From an uncultured Eggerthellaceae bacterium (GTDB taxonomy: Bacteria; Actinomycetota; Coriobacteriia; Coriobacteriales; Eggerthellaceae): a DNA stretch of 62,743 bases. The stretch lies in NCBI GenBank assembly GCA_910588945.1, contig CAJUSF010000024.1, positions 1 through 62,743 of the forward strand. Direction: 5' to 3'. A model generated the notes under the pieces. That model searched no databases, had not been told where the DNA came from, and saw only the letters and a list, made by a program, of their open reading frames with translations. How positions within the stretch are numbered: position 1 is the stretch's first letter; each line of letters starts with the position of its first letter. The translations under genes were made by a program, and so were the position numbers. Positions 45,040 to 54,385 of the stretch are shown in pieces.

Positions 45040-46035
45040 TTATTTTTGTACTGGTTGATCATGCTTACTGTAAAACTGGTCATCTTCATTATAAGGGGAG
45101 TCCGGAACATTGACAGCATCTTTGACCACATATTGAGGAGCATTGTTCAAACAAATATAGATTCGCCCGATGTATTCGCCCAATAACCCCAAAAACAATA
45201 GTACGATTCCTACAAGGAATAGCATTATCGCCATCATAGAGCTGTAGCCTGCCAACACAGCATCCGGATTCAAAAGCTTTCGCACAACTATGACGATTCC
45301 GAAAATGAATCCGATGACCGCAAGCACTACGCCCATGATGGAAGCCAAACGAAGCGGTTTTTCCGAAAATGCAGTAAAACCGTTCATCCAAAGTGATACG
45401 AGTTTTCTAAAACTATATCCCGAAGAGCCGATCTCTCTTTCATTGTGAGTGATCTCCACATTGGCGATATTGCGCGTGACTCGCAGCATCAAACCATGTA
45501 CAAAAGGGTATGCGTTTTGATATTTGACGATCTCATCGGCAACAAACCTGCGGAACACGCAATAGCTATTTAGATCGACATCCTTCGGTTTACCGACTAA
45601 GGCAGTAGACATCCCCATGCTGAGCTTACTCCCAAGCCTTCTGAACAAGGAATGCTTCTTATTGGAATATCTAGCAGAAACCAGATCGTAGCCCTCTTCC
45701 AACTTATCTATTAATAGAAAGACTTCTTCGGGAGGATTCTGCCCATCATCATCCAGACTTACAACGATATCACCTGCAACATAGTTGAATCCCGCCATCA
45801 ATGCAGAGTGCTGACCAAAATTTCTAGACAGACCCAATGCCTTCACATGGATATCATTGTCCGCAATATCCTTGATCACGTCCCATGTGTTATCGGGAGA
45901 ATAGTCATTCACGCAAATGATCTCATAATCATAACGACCATCTTCTTCCACAGTTTTCTTGATTCTTTCGATCACGCTTCCAACTGTTTGGGATGACCGA
46001 TAGCATGGAATGACAAACGACAATTTCTTTTGCAT
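45040..46035 (-). CDS. Polyprenyl-phosphate glycosyltransferase (GtrB/ArnC/DPM1-like)
   Basis: The 331-residue protein has a GT-A domain (LSFVIPCYRSS, CVNDYSPDNT, and the metal motif SLDDDGQNPPE) and two C-terminal membrane helices (about 235-260 and 270-295). Proteins of this shape put a sugar onto undecaprenyl phosphate at the inner face of the membrane, for flipping and use outside. It fits the EmrE-like pair and the large multi-membrane proteins of the same operon. Confidence 0.9.
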   Translation of the reverse strand: MQKKLSFVIPCYRSSQTVGSVIERIKKTVEEDGRYDYEIICVNDYSPDNTWDVIKDIADNDIHVKALGLSRNFGQHSALMAGFNYVAGDIVVSLDDDGQNPPEEVFLLIDKLEEGYDLVSARYSNKKHSLFRRLGSKLSMGMSTALVGKPKDVDLNSYCVFRRFVADEIVKYQNAYPFVHGLMLRVTRNIANVEITHNEREIGSSGYSFRKLVSLWMNGFTAFSEKPLRLASIMGVVLAVIGFIFGIVIVVRKLLNPDAVLAGYSSMMAIMLFLVGIVLLFLGLLGEYIGRIYICLNNAPQYVVKDAVNVPDSPYNEDDQFYSKHDQPVQK

Positions 46036-46047
46036 AGAAACGCCTTA

Positions 46048-46950
46048 CTAACCGAGTTCTTTTCGACATGAATCAGCAAGATCCTCTATCATATAATTCA
46101 GATCTCGCACAGGCTCAAAGCCCATATCATCCTTTATCTTTTCGATCGATACGTCCCAGACAACGCCATCGTTTAGATCTTCGCCTTCAAACGAGATCAC
46201 CGATTTCGAATCTAGCAATTCAACGCACCTTTGTGCAAGTTCGTAATTTGAAACGAGATTTTCACTCGCCAAGTTATACACACCCTGCACGTCAACGGTC
46301 AAAGCAAGATAGATCGCTTGCGAAATGTCGTCAACATGGATATAAGTCTGCTTTCGACTTCCATCACCAAGCAAAACAATATCTTCACCTTTTAATGCAC
46401 TACGAACGAATACCGGAAATATAGTTCGAGGGTTGACACCTTCTCCTATAGGAGAACATATCCTGAAGCTGACAGTTCTAAGCCCGAAAGTGTAAAACGC
46501 ATAATCTGCGAGCATCTCTTCAGCGTGCTTCGTAACGTGATAGACAGTAGGAGGCTTTAATGGATGAGATTCATCGATGGGATGAATGATAGGCGTGCCG
46601 ATGACAGGAAGGCTCGACAGCTGAACAAAGGTTGGGATACCATTTCCTTCGCATAGCTCCAACAATCGCTGCGTTCCGCCACAATTTGTCTCAACGACGT
46701 CAACTGTATAAGGCTCATGCCTCATATCCGCCGCTAGATGAACTACAGCATCAACCGGTTTTCCCAATTTGTCCAAAATGCCGAAAACCGCATCCGTTCC
46801 AATATCGCACTGGATGTAGTCATCACAATCGTAAAGCGGTTTCTCACTTCTTCCTAATCCAACAACTTCCATGCCGCGATCCATAAGATATCTACAAACA
46901 TGACGACCGATAAAACCGTTGGACCCTGTAACTATTACCCGCATGCTCAT
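46048..46950 (-). CDS. NAD-dependent epimerase/dehydratase (extended SDR)
   Basis: The 300-residue protein has the Rossmann motif VTGSNGFIGRHV and the catalytic YHVTK. Typical of nucleotide-sugar epimerases, dehydratases and reductases. It is three bases downstream of the ATP-grasp gene. The substrate is probably a nucleotide sugar of this cluster, but UDP- or dTDP-specificity cannot be told. Confidence 0.85.
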   Translation of the reverse strand: MSMRVIVTGSNGFIGRHVCRYLMDRGMEVVGLGRSEKPLYDCDDYIQCDIGTDAVFGILDKLGKPVDAVVHLAADMRHEPYTVDVVETNCGGTQRLLELCEGNGIPTFVQLSSLPVIGTPIIHPIDESHPLKPPTVYHVTKHAEEMLADYAFYTFGLRTVSFRICSPIGEGVNPRTIFPVFVRSALKGEDIVLLGDGSRKQTYIHVDDISQAIYLALTVDVQGVYNLASENLVSNYELAQRCVELLDSKSVISFEGEDLNDGVVWDVSIEKIKDDMGFEPVRDLNYMIEDLADSCRKELG

Positions 46951-46952
46951 CC

Positions 46953-48143
46953 CTACTCACGAAAATCGATATGGATCAGATCGTTAATGCGTGAAACCGT
47001 ATCTATCATTTCATCGCGATCGCTGTAAGCATAATAGATATATGCAATTCTTTGATTCAAGTGATCGGTTATCTTGTCTCCCGGATGATGGATCTCGATC
47101 TTTTTGAAGATATGCTCCTCGACACTTGAATCGATATCATATCCGTCCACTATTCCTTCGCGAGTTGCCATTATTCCATGGTGTCCAACAAAGGGCGACA
47201 ACGGATCTGACCACTCTAGCTCATTAAGAGGCATTCCTGTTTCAGCTCTGATCAAAGCCTCTTCCCAAGGAAAACCAGAAACAGCGCCTGCGACGGTCAA
47301 AAATTGGTTACCCAGAGCCCTACGCATCATCTCAATAACGTATGGCTTCCCATCTTTCACAATATATTGGAGTGTGAACATGCCATCCACTAGATCGAGT
47401 TCTTCACAGATGCGCTCGATGAACCCATGAAGCTCGTCTTCGATTTCTTCTATTCCTATAGCAGGCAACGTTTCTGACTGGATCAAGTAGGGATTGATCG
47501 GCGAATACGTATCATTGCTGACCGAAGCGATCACTTTCTTATCAACAACAAATGCATCGATCGACTGCTGAACCCCTTGTATGAAAGGTTCGATGACAAT
47601 ATGCTTATTACGAGAGCGATCGAACGAATAGCTGATCGCCTCTACCGCCTCGTCATAGTTTTCAGCTTTTCTAATTCCTTTTCCGCCGGTAAGATCCACC
47701 GCTTTTACGATTATGGGATAATCCGCATCTTTCGCATATTCCAATGCTTCCTCTTCATTTTGAAATGCAATGGAAATTGGGCATCTTATTCCTATATCTT
47801 GTATGAACTCTTTAAAGCGATCCTTCTGATGGAGGGTCAATGCGTTTTCATATGTATCATGGCCCGGCCAATCCATCTTCTCCGCGACATAACAAGAAGT
47901 AATGACCCCGAAATCATTCGCACACGACACTATGCGATCTATGTCGTTGGATCGAACCAGATCCAAGATCGCTTCTTTATCCGAATAGTCCGCCGCAATG
48001 TATTCGTCAGAATAAGAATGACCTATCAATGTTGGATCATTTCCCGAAGTGACCACATAATAGCCGAGTTGCTTCGCCTTTTCTATCAGAGGAATCTCGC
48101 TCAAGCTTCCATTCAAAATGAGTACTTTTTCCATTCTTTGCAC
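46953..48143 (-). CDS. ATP-grasp ligase
   Basis: The 396-residue protein has the pre-ATP-grasp Rossmann-like domain (KVLILNGSLSEIPLIEKAK), the ATP-binding loop VKAVDLTGGKGIRKA and the acidic metal site YVIEMMRRALGNQ. ATP-grasp enzymes join a carboxylate to an amine, via an acyl phosphate. In this cluster it may attach an acid to the amino sugar made by the WecE-type transaminase (inference). The open frame starts at GTG 48143, with ATG 48134 as the alternative; AGAGG lies upstream. Confidence 0.85.
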   Translation of the reverse strand: MQRMEKVLILNGSLSEIPLIEKAKQLGYYVVTSGNDPTLIGHSYSDEYIAADYSDKEAILDLVRSNDIDRIVSCANDFGVITSCYVAEKMDWPGHDTYENALTLHQKDRFKEFIQDIGIRCPISIAFQNEEEALEYAKDADYPIIVKAVDLTGGKGIRKAENYDEAVEAISYSFDRSRNKHIVIEPFIQGVQQSIDAFVVDKKVIASVSNDTYSPINPYLIQSETLPAIGIEEIEDELHGFIERICEELDLVDGMFTLQYIVKDGKPYVIEMMRRALGNQFLTVAGAVSGFPWEEALIRAETGMPLNELEWSDPLSPFVGHHGIMATREGIVDGYDIDSSVEEHIFKKIEIHHPGDKITDHLNQRIAYIYYAYSDRDEMIDTVSRINDLIHIDFRE

Positions 48144-48284
48144 CGATCCTCTTTAATAGAACAAAACGAGTCGCATTTTAGTATTTGCTTGATCATCTAG
48201 CAGTTAACCATTATACATTCGAATGGACGCGAGCTCTTTATGTGCCTTGTATCCAAAACCCGAAAAAAATGATCTGAGATCGAA

Positions 48285-48644
48285 TCAGGAAGGAATCCCC
48301 AAAGAGTAGATGATGATCCCGATAAGGATCAAGACAAGTGCAACGATCTTCTTAGCATTGATCTTTTCCTTGAATATCAAAATACCAAAGATGGTCACAT
48401 AGATATAACTCGTAGATTCCAACACAGGCCCAAAAGAAAGAGGTACGACCCTATAAGCGAAGATGCTCAAAAGCGTTGCAAGAAAGAATAGTGTATACGC
48501 GAAAATAACCGGAAAGTTCAGATACTCTTGCAGTTTTGATGAATGATCCTTCACCGCTTCCTTTTTAAGGAGCACTTGAGATATAGCGCTTATGAACGTT
48601 CCGAATAATAGCAGCGAAGAGTAGATGAGCATCGTTTCATTCAT
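48285..48644 (-). CDS. EmrE/ArnF-like small membrane transporter subunit
   Basis: 119 residues with four membrane helices and the SMR/EamA-half pattern (SYIYVTIFGILIFKEKINAK, then ALVLILIGIIIYSLG). Its start overlaps the preceding similar gene by four bases (ATGA). Paired small proteins like ArnE-ArnF move undecaprenyl-phosphate sugars across the membrane. In this setting that role is more likely than drug export. Confidence 0.8.
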   Translation of the reverse strand: MNETMLIYSSLLLFGTFISAISQVLLKKEAVKDHSSKLQEYLNFPVIFAYTLFFLATLLSIFAYRVVPLSFGPVLESTSYIYVTIFGILIFKEKINAKKIVALVLILIGIIIYSLGIPS

Positions 48645-49039
48645 AAGATCACATCTTCACCGATCATTTCCGAAGATGCCTCTTCATTTTGACCATCAGA
48701 ATGCGAGTAAAGAACAACGCCGAAGATGATGAATAATGCACCTATTATTTTGAGCAAAGTTACGGGCTCGGCAAAGAACAAGGCGCCCCAGATGATCCCC
48801 CATACGATAGTAACTGCTTTGTTTGAAAAGGCAGACGTCAGCGGCATACGCTTCAAGATTTGCTGCCACCCTATAGCATAAATTCCCAGTATCGCCAAAA
48901 TTCCAGCATAAAGCAGAACAAATTGCCAACTTAAAAGATCATATCCAGCCGCTAATTTACTGAATATTCCACTAATGGAGTAGAACATCAATAGTATATG
49001 AAGCACTAATAAGGTTTTTAATCGCTTGCTCATATTCAC
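48641..49039 (-). CDS. EmrE/ArnE-like small membrane transporter subunit
   Basis: 132 residues, four membrane helices, with the family segment FSNKAVTIVWGIIWGALFFAEPV. The charged tail (SDGQNEEASSEMIGEDVIL) is not part of the fold. Overlaps the next gene by four bases, which suggests a heterodimer. Confidence 0.8.
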   Translation of the reverse strand: MNMSKRLKTLLVLHILLMFYSISGIFSKLAAGYDLLSWQFVLLYAGILAILGIYAIGWQQILKRMPLTSAFSNKAVTIVWGIIWGALFFAEPVTLLKIIGALFIIFGVVLYSHSDGQNEEASSEMIGEDVIL

Positions 49040-49066
49040 CCGAAGAATCTATTCAACAATACGCCA

Positions 49067-50263
49067 TTAGAACAGCATACTGCCTGTAGTATCGAATGCT
49101 AGTTGGCAGTAGTAGATCACTCCTGACCCGAAATGCAGCAGAATCAGAATGCATCCTACAGCAACCAAGACTTTTGAAAGATTGCGATCGACGAATGAAC
49201 GCTTCAAAAACAATGGAAGCGCAAATGCCCAGTATAGAAATACAGAGAGCATATAGCCCCAACTAAAGTTACCATGCAACATGCGAGGTCCATTCTCCAA
49301 CAGGAAAGAATACTCGCAAAATCCTATGACAACCATTATTACAAGAAATAGATAAGGAGATTTTCGAGACATAAGGTCTTTCCACAAAATGATGCCAGAA
49401 TAGATTGGGAAAGCCAGCAACAGCAAGATCGATATTAAAAGCCTAGGATTCGTGGATTTATAAACAGTAAAAAATCCGAATCCGATACCTTCTCCACCCC
49501 CGGTCGAGGAATAGAACATTATCCAAAACTGAATGATCATATTGATTATTGCGGGAATGAAGGTCAGGGCGATGTTGCGCACAAAGCGAAGATCCCTGTT
49601 CAAAATGAAGTCGATTACCAAATAGATGAATATAGCAGGAGCTTGCACCTGAAAGAATGAGGGCTTCAAGAACAAACAAAGCAACGTTATTAAAGAGTAA
49701 ATGATGCATCTCTTCAAATTCGCATCTCTATCTTTGATCATCCTGAACAAAAGCAGGCAAGACAATAGGGCAAAAGGTTTAACCGCCAAATAAGTTGGAC
49801 TGTGCCATATTGTTGGAGATCCTTGACCATAGTAAATGCTTGGGTTGTACATTGGAACCCAAATAGCCGTGATAAAAAGCAGTATCACGCCTGATACGGT
49901 TGCCAACCATGATCTCTCGTCGCCGATAACGATATACGAGATATAAAAGACAAGAAGAGCAGTTAAAAAACTGAAACAAGCACAAGCTAAACCGGCAGAT
50001 TGCTGCAAAGAAAAGCCTAGGAGCATAAACAACCGCACGACGCAATGCCAGCCGGGATACGAAATATGAGTAAAATACGAGGCGAAGCCTTCTGCTTCCC
50101 AAATGTCAATTATCCCAATGGAATGCGCGAATAGATCGGAGTTATGATTACCAGCCATATCGCTGGTAAAAACATACGTCAAAAAAGCATATCCAAAAGC
50201 AATGACGATCCATGCAATAGCAGTCGGCGCAAGGCTCTTGTTGGATTTTAAAACATTGTTCAT
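49067..50263 (-). CDS. Polytopic membrane protein, possible GT-C glycosyltransferase
   Basis: 398 residues with about ten to eleven membrane helices. The first outside loop carries acidic and polar residues (FTSDMAGNHNSDLFAHS), where GT-C enzymes place their catalytic Asp. No confident family match from reading. Cluster position between the transaminase and the EmrE-like pair suggests a glycan polymerase or an outer-face glycosyltransferase using polyprenyl-phosphate sugars. Confidence 0.6.
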   Translation of the reverse strand: MNNVLKSNKSLAPTAIAWIVIAFGYAFLTYVFTSDMAGNHNSDLFAHSIGIIDIWEAEGFASYFTHISYPGWHCVVRLFMLLGFSLQQSAGLACACFSFLTALLVFYISYIVIGDERSWLATVSGVILLFITAIWVPMYNPSIYYGQGSPTIWHSPTYLAVKPFALLSCLLLFRMIKDRDANLKRCIIYSLITLLCLFLKPSFFQVQAPAIFIYLVIDFILNRDLRFVRNIALTFIPAIINMIIQFWIMFYSSTGGGEGIGFGFFTVYKSTNPRLLISILLLLAFPIYSGIILWKDLMSRKSPYLFLVIMVVIGFCEYSFLLENGPRMLHGNFSWGYMLSVFLYWAFALPLFLKRSFVDRNLSKVLVAVGCILILLHFGSGVIYYCQLAFDTTGSMLF

Positions 50264-50281
50264 ATGTCACCTAAAAACGGA

Positions 50282-51415
50282 TCAAACGCCTTTGTAGAAA
50301 GATATCACTTCTTCTATCACTTTATCCGAATCTGCATTGCTCATCCCATAATACATAGGAAGACGGACCAGCCGCTCGCTGTCCTTGGTAGTAACTTCAT
50401 CTTCCCCGTTGAATCTACCGAACTTCTCGCCAGCCGGCGCCGAGTGAAGCGGGATATAGTGGAAGACGGCCCAGACCCCGTTCTCCTTTAGATGGTCGAT
50501 CAGACTTGTGCGCTCCTCGATATCTTTGCATTTCAGATAATACATATGAGCATTATGGGTACACTCGTCCGGAATAACAGGAAGCTCCACTTTTCCCGCA
50601 TCCTTTAAAGACTGAAAAGCCTCATCGTACTTATTCCAAGTGCGCAGCCTATCATTATTCATCTCATCAGCCACTTCAAGCTGGCTATACAAATAAGCTG
50701 CATTCAGATCGGAAGGAAGATAGCTTGATCCGTAATCGACCCATGTGTACTTATCAACTTGTCCGCGCAAGAAATTCGAACGATTGGTTCCTTTTTCCCT
50801 AAGGATCTCCGCAGCTTCGTTATTCGATGGATCATTGATAAGAAGTGCGCCGCCTTCACCCATGGAATAATTCTTCGTCTCGTGAAATGAGAAACAGCCA
50901 AAATCCCCGATAGTACCAAGAGCCCTTCCCTTATAGAAGCTCATTACACCCTGAGCTGCATCCTCTATGACCTTTAGATCATGGCGCTTTGCGATATCCA
51001 TAATGACATCCATCTCAGCTGCCACACCTGCATAATGAACCACCATGATGGCCTTGGTCTTGTCGGTGATAGCGCCTTCGATCTTCTTCTCGTCTATATT
51101 CATGGTATCAGGCCGAACATCGACAAATACCAATTTAGCTCCGGTCAGCACCAAGGATGTTGCGGTAGAAGAAAACGTATAGCTTGGGAGTATGACCTCA
51201 TCGCCCGGCTTCAAGCCACACAGAATAGCAGCCATCTCAAGCGCCGTTGTGCCACTCGTAGTCAGAAGAGCCTTCTGCGAACCGGTGTTTTCCTCGATCC
51301 ATGCATTACACTTCTTCGTGAAAGGACCATCTCCGCAGATCTTCTGATTCTCTACAGCCTGCATCATATAATCAGCGGCAGTAGGAATATATGGTGGCAC
51401 GTTGAAATTTATCAT
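50282..51415 (-). CDS. wecE: dTDP-4-amino-4,6-dideoxygalactose transaminase (WecE/RffA-like)
   Basis: A PLP enzyme of the DegT/DnrJ/EryC1 sugar aminotransferase family. The PLP Lys181 is in SFHETKNYSMGEGG, Asp152 in VIEDAAQG, and the start NFNVPPYIPTA is the WecE/RffA pattern. It can convert dTDP-4-keto-6-deoxyglucose, the RfbB product made by this operon, to dTDP-4-amino-4,6-dideoxy-galactose, using glutamate. 377 residues is the normal length. The related enzyme VioA gives the gluco epimer, so stereochemistry is inferred from family resemblance. Confidence 0.9.
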   Translation of the reverse strand: MINFNVPPYIPTAADYMMQAVENQKICGDGPFTKKCNAWIEENTGSQKALLTTSGTTALEMAAILCGLKPGDEVILPSYTFSSTATSLVLTGAKLVFVDVRPDTMNIDEKKIEGAITDKTKAIMVVHYAGVAAEMDVIMDIAKRHDLKVIEDAAQGVMSFYKGRALGTIGDFGCFSFHETKNYSMGEGGALLINDPSNNEAAEILREKGTNRSNFLRGQVDKYTWVDYGSSYLPSDLNAAYLYSQLEVADEMNNDRLRTWNKYDEAFQSLKDAGKVELPVIPDECTHNAHMYYLKCKDIEERTSLIDHLKENGVWAVFHYIPLHSAPAGEKFGRFNGEDEVTTKDSERLVRLPMYYGMSNADSDKVIEEVISFYKGV

Positions 51416-51491
51416 GAGTCTCCCAATCTTTTGGATGATTCCATTCTATACCCGTTATTCAAAGCGAAACCGCTCTATGTATGAGTATGGA

Positions 51492-54371
51492 CTACTCTGT
51501 CTCGTCTTTGGTTGGTTGCAGCTTTCTTCGTTTCCTTAAAACGAACAGAACCACACCGAAGCACAACAGTCCCAACAATGAAACAACGGCTCCGATGGTC
51601 AATCCCGGAGTTTGATACGTTAACTTAACATCATGAATACCAGATGCAAGTTTGATGCCCATGAATCCTATATCGACATTCTCGACGTCTACAGATCGCC
51701 CATCCACCACAGCGCTCCAACCAGCAGAATATGGCAAACGGATCACGAGCGTTTCCTCGGGGTCCTCCACATTTACACTGCATGTGAGCGTATTCCCCGA
51801 AAATTCGATATCATTCGCGCCCTGATCGCATAGCTTGTATATCTCGTTTTCTATCGTAGCAACGTCCTCTACGCAAACCGACATCGAACCGATCCTGTAA
51901 TTGCCAGCATTCGAAAAAGCAACATCGATTCCCGATCTGTCATGATCTGCAGTACCTAAGCAAAAAGCCCACGTGCTTTTACCCGAATAAAGATGCGCAT
52001 CCTTTCCGGTTTGCCATACGCCCGAAGCTCTATCCTCAGTTGAGACCACTATCTGACATCCGTTGTCCGCCAGAGGAAAAATGCCCTGCAGCCTAACTGC
52101 CTGCCTGTCGATAAAAGAGGAGGTTGAAGTGATCACACCCATTGGATCGAAACCCACATCTTCTAAGATCAAATATGCTTCCTCATTTGCGGGAATATCC
52201 ACATTCAAATGGAACTTAGCGCTATTTTGAGTAGTAAATTCATAGCCTTCAACCTCACTGGCAGCAGAGTCTTCCACAACGGTAGAAGTAGTCACCAATT
52301 CCGGCGCCTTGCCTTCTAGCGGCTTTGGATCCTCTTCTATGATCTCAACTTGAAATGAGAACTCTAGATCTTTGTTGTATTGCTGAATATCAACGGTTGT
52401 TGGCGAATCAGCGATCACGGCTGCCTGAAGCAATGCTTCTTGCGCAGCTACAGGAGAAAGCTCTCTGAACTCGGATTCAGATATCGTATTATTCTGAAGA
52501 AACGCTAGAGGCAGAACTTTATCCGCTTCATGCGCCTCTATATTCACGCCGTTAACATTATCCTTCAAGACAATTTCATCATAAATAGCTGGTGCCAGAA
52601 AACCTTGTGCATCGCTGGTCATAACATACCTGACGCCGGCGAATTGCTCCATTATCGTTCTGCCATTCATGGATTCTGTTGAGAAATTCAATGGCGAGGT
52701 TGCCAACCCTAATTCGGTCTGATAATCATCAATGGCGCCGTTATACATACTGTTATAGAAAGTGGTTCCATTCTTATCGGTAACTGTACTTGCATTTCTA
52801 TACGATGAAGCAATCCCTAAAGAATCGAATCTCCAATCGCTTCCTTCTAACTCCATTGCAACAGCATTGCCCCCGCTAGTTGCCATATTGAGTGATTGCC
52901 CGATTGGCACATTTCTTGAGGCCGCGGCATTTCCCCATGATCCAAACAACAAGCCGCAACTCAATATCAAAGACAGGATCATGCTCATTCTCTGCATATT
53001 CCCCTTAAGTGCCAACACGCAAAGTGCGGTACCTACAAAAAGAATCAAAATGATGTAATAAAACTTATCAGAGAACATTCCAAAGATCATGAAGAAGATC
53101 ATAGCCAACGTAAGAGCGATCGTGCATTTTTTCATATCTTGCAAATTCAGATTGCAAAGCTTTGGGATCACATAGGTTGATATCATGCCCATCACCAACG
53201 CATACATCCAGATCCAGCGATTATTCGGATATGCAAATCCGTTCATGATCTTTCCGAAGAACGGCAAGAGCAAAAAGATCGTCAACACGATGAATAATGT
53301 TAGAAGGACTTTTCCGTATGTGTTCCTTTTTGAGACGAAAAGAGCAACGACTGCAACCACAGATAGAGACAAGGCCCCAATAAAACACTCGGACCCAGCA
53401 TAAGCGAACTTCAAAAATCCACTTATCACTTCTGGATAATAAGATAGTGAATAGAATAGGTTCCACGATCTTTCTAAGCCGACTCTTCCAAGCGATAAGA
53501 TGCCTTCAGCAACCGGAATGAATAAAACCGCGCTCATCGCAGTGCCAAGGAGCAAAGACAAGAATATCTTTATGAAAAGCTTTCCAAAAAGCTTCAAGCT
53601 TTTATCCGGCAAGAAGACAAATCGAATAACGCAATACACGAGCAACAAGATACAGATCATCCAAGTGTTATAAAGAGAATATAAGCCTGCAAGCGCAATC
53701 GACACAATGAAAAGCACAGGGGATCTTGAATCAACTATCTTATCTACACCCAGAAACACTATCGGCGCCAAAACCATTGGATAGATCAAAAATATCTGAT
53801 TAAAAGCGACGATCGTCGATCCACTAAAAACATAGATCATCGCTCCTAGCAGGATCGCAAATTGATTGTCTCCATGATAGAAAGCAAGTCTCGTAAAAGC
53901 TAACCCCGCCAAAAATAATGTTACAGGAACCGTCAAATTCAGCAAGAATTCAGCACTATACACATCAGAAAAGACTGCGATCCAATTGATCGGATTTCCC
54001 AACAAGCTTGAAATCAATATCAGATAATCTTGCCCATAACCCAGTTCTTGGCTCCACATTGGAATTTCAAACGTATGAGTTATAAAGACATTGGAAAGAA
54101 GCTGACGCACCCAGTCTCCGAATTCAACGAATACCGTATATTGTTGCGTCAAACCATCATCGATCCAAATAAAAGTGCGCCCCGCCAGAAAGAATGATGC
54201 ATACATACAAGCAAACATCACAAGGAAAAAGACACAATAAGATATATAGAAGATCTTGCGATTTCCTTTATCTAAGCTCTCAAGCCATCTTCCTATGATG
54301 CCAGACTTATTTTCTCTTATGTGCAATCCGACAGCATTTACTTCAGGATCTATAGTTTTTTCGTTCGACAT
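51492..54371 (-). CDS. YfhO-family membrane protein (GT-C-like glycosyltransferase)
   Basis: 959 residues: a cytoplasmic start, a GT-C-like first loop with Asp residues (FLAGRTFIWIDDGLTQQYTV), about thirteen membrane helices to about residue 490, then a large outside domain (about 500-920) rich in beta strands and a last helix at about 925-947. Bacillus YfhO and related proteins help glycosylate lipoteichoic acid on the outer face with polyprenyl-phosphate sugars. This fits the polyprenyl-P glycosyltransferase and small flippase pair in the operon. Confidence 0.85.
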   Translation of the reverse strand: MSNEKTIDPEVNAVGLHIRENKSGIIGRWLESLDKGNRKIFYISYCVFFLVMFACMYASFFLAGRTFIWIDDGLTQQYTVFVEFGDWVRQLLSNVFITHTFEIPMWSQELGYGQDYLILISSLLGNPINWIAVFSDVYSAEFLLNLTVPVTLFLAGLAFTRLAFYHGDNQFAILLGAMIYVFSGSTIVAFNQIFLIYPMVLAPIVFLGVDKIVDSRSPVLFIVSIALAGLYSLYNTWMICILLLVYCVIRFVFLPDKSLKLFGKLFIKIFLSLLLGTAMSAVLFIPVAEGILSLGRVGLERSWNLFYSLSYYPEVISGFLKFAYAGSECFIGALSLSVVAVVALFVSKRNTYGKVLLTLFIVLTIFLLLPFFGKIMNGFAYPNNRWIWMYALVMGMISTYVIPKLCNLNLQDMKKCTIALTLAMIFFMIFGMFSDKFYYIILILFVGTALCVLALKGNMQRMSMILSLILSCGLLFGSWGNAAASRNVPIGQSLNMATSGGNAVAMELEGSDWRFDSLGIASSYRNASTVTDKNGTTFYNSMYNGAIDDYQTELGLATSPLNFSTESMNGRTIMEQFAGVRYVMTSDAQGFLAPAIYDEIVLKDNVNGVNIEAHEADKVLPLAFLQNNTISESEFRELSPVAAQEALLQAAVIADSPTTVDIQQYNKDLEFSFQVEIIEEDPKPLEGKAPELVTTSTVVEDSAASEVEGYEFTTQNSAKFHLNVDIPANEEAYLILEDVGFDPMGVITSTSSFIDRQAVRLQGIFPLADNGCQIVVSTEDRASGVWQTGKDAHLYSGKSTWAFCLGTADHDRSGIDVAFSNAGNYRIGSMSVCVEDVATIENEIYKLCDQGANDIEFSGNTLTCSVNVEDPEETLVIRLPYSAGWSAVVDGRSVDVENVDIGFMGIKLASGIHDVKLTYQTPGLTIGAVVSLLGLLCFGVVLFVLRKRRKLQPTKDETE

Positions 54372-54385
54372 GAGCTCGGCTTAAC

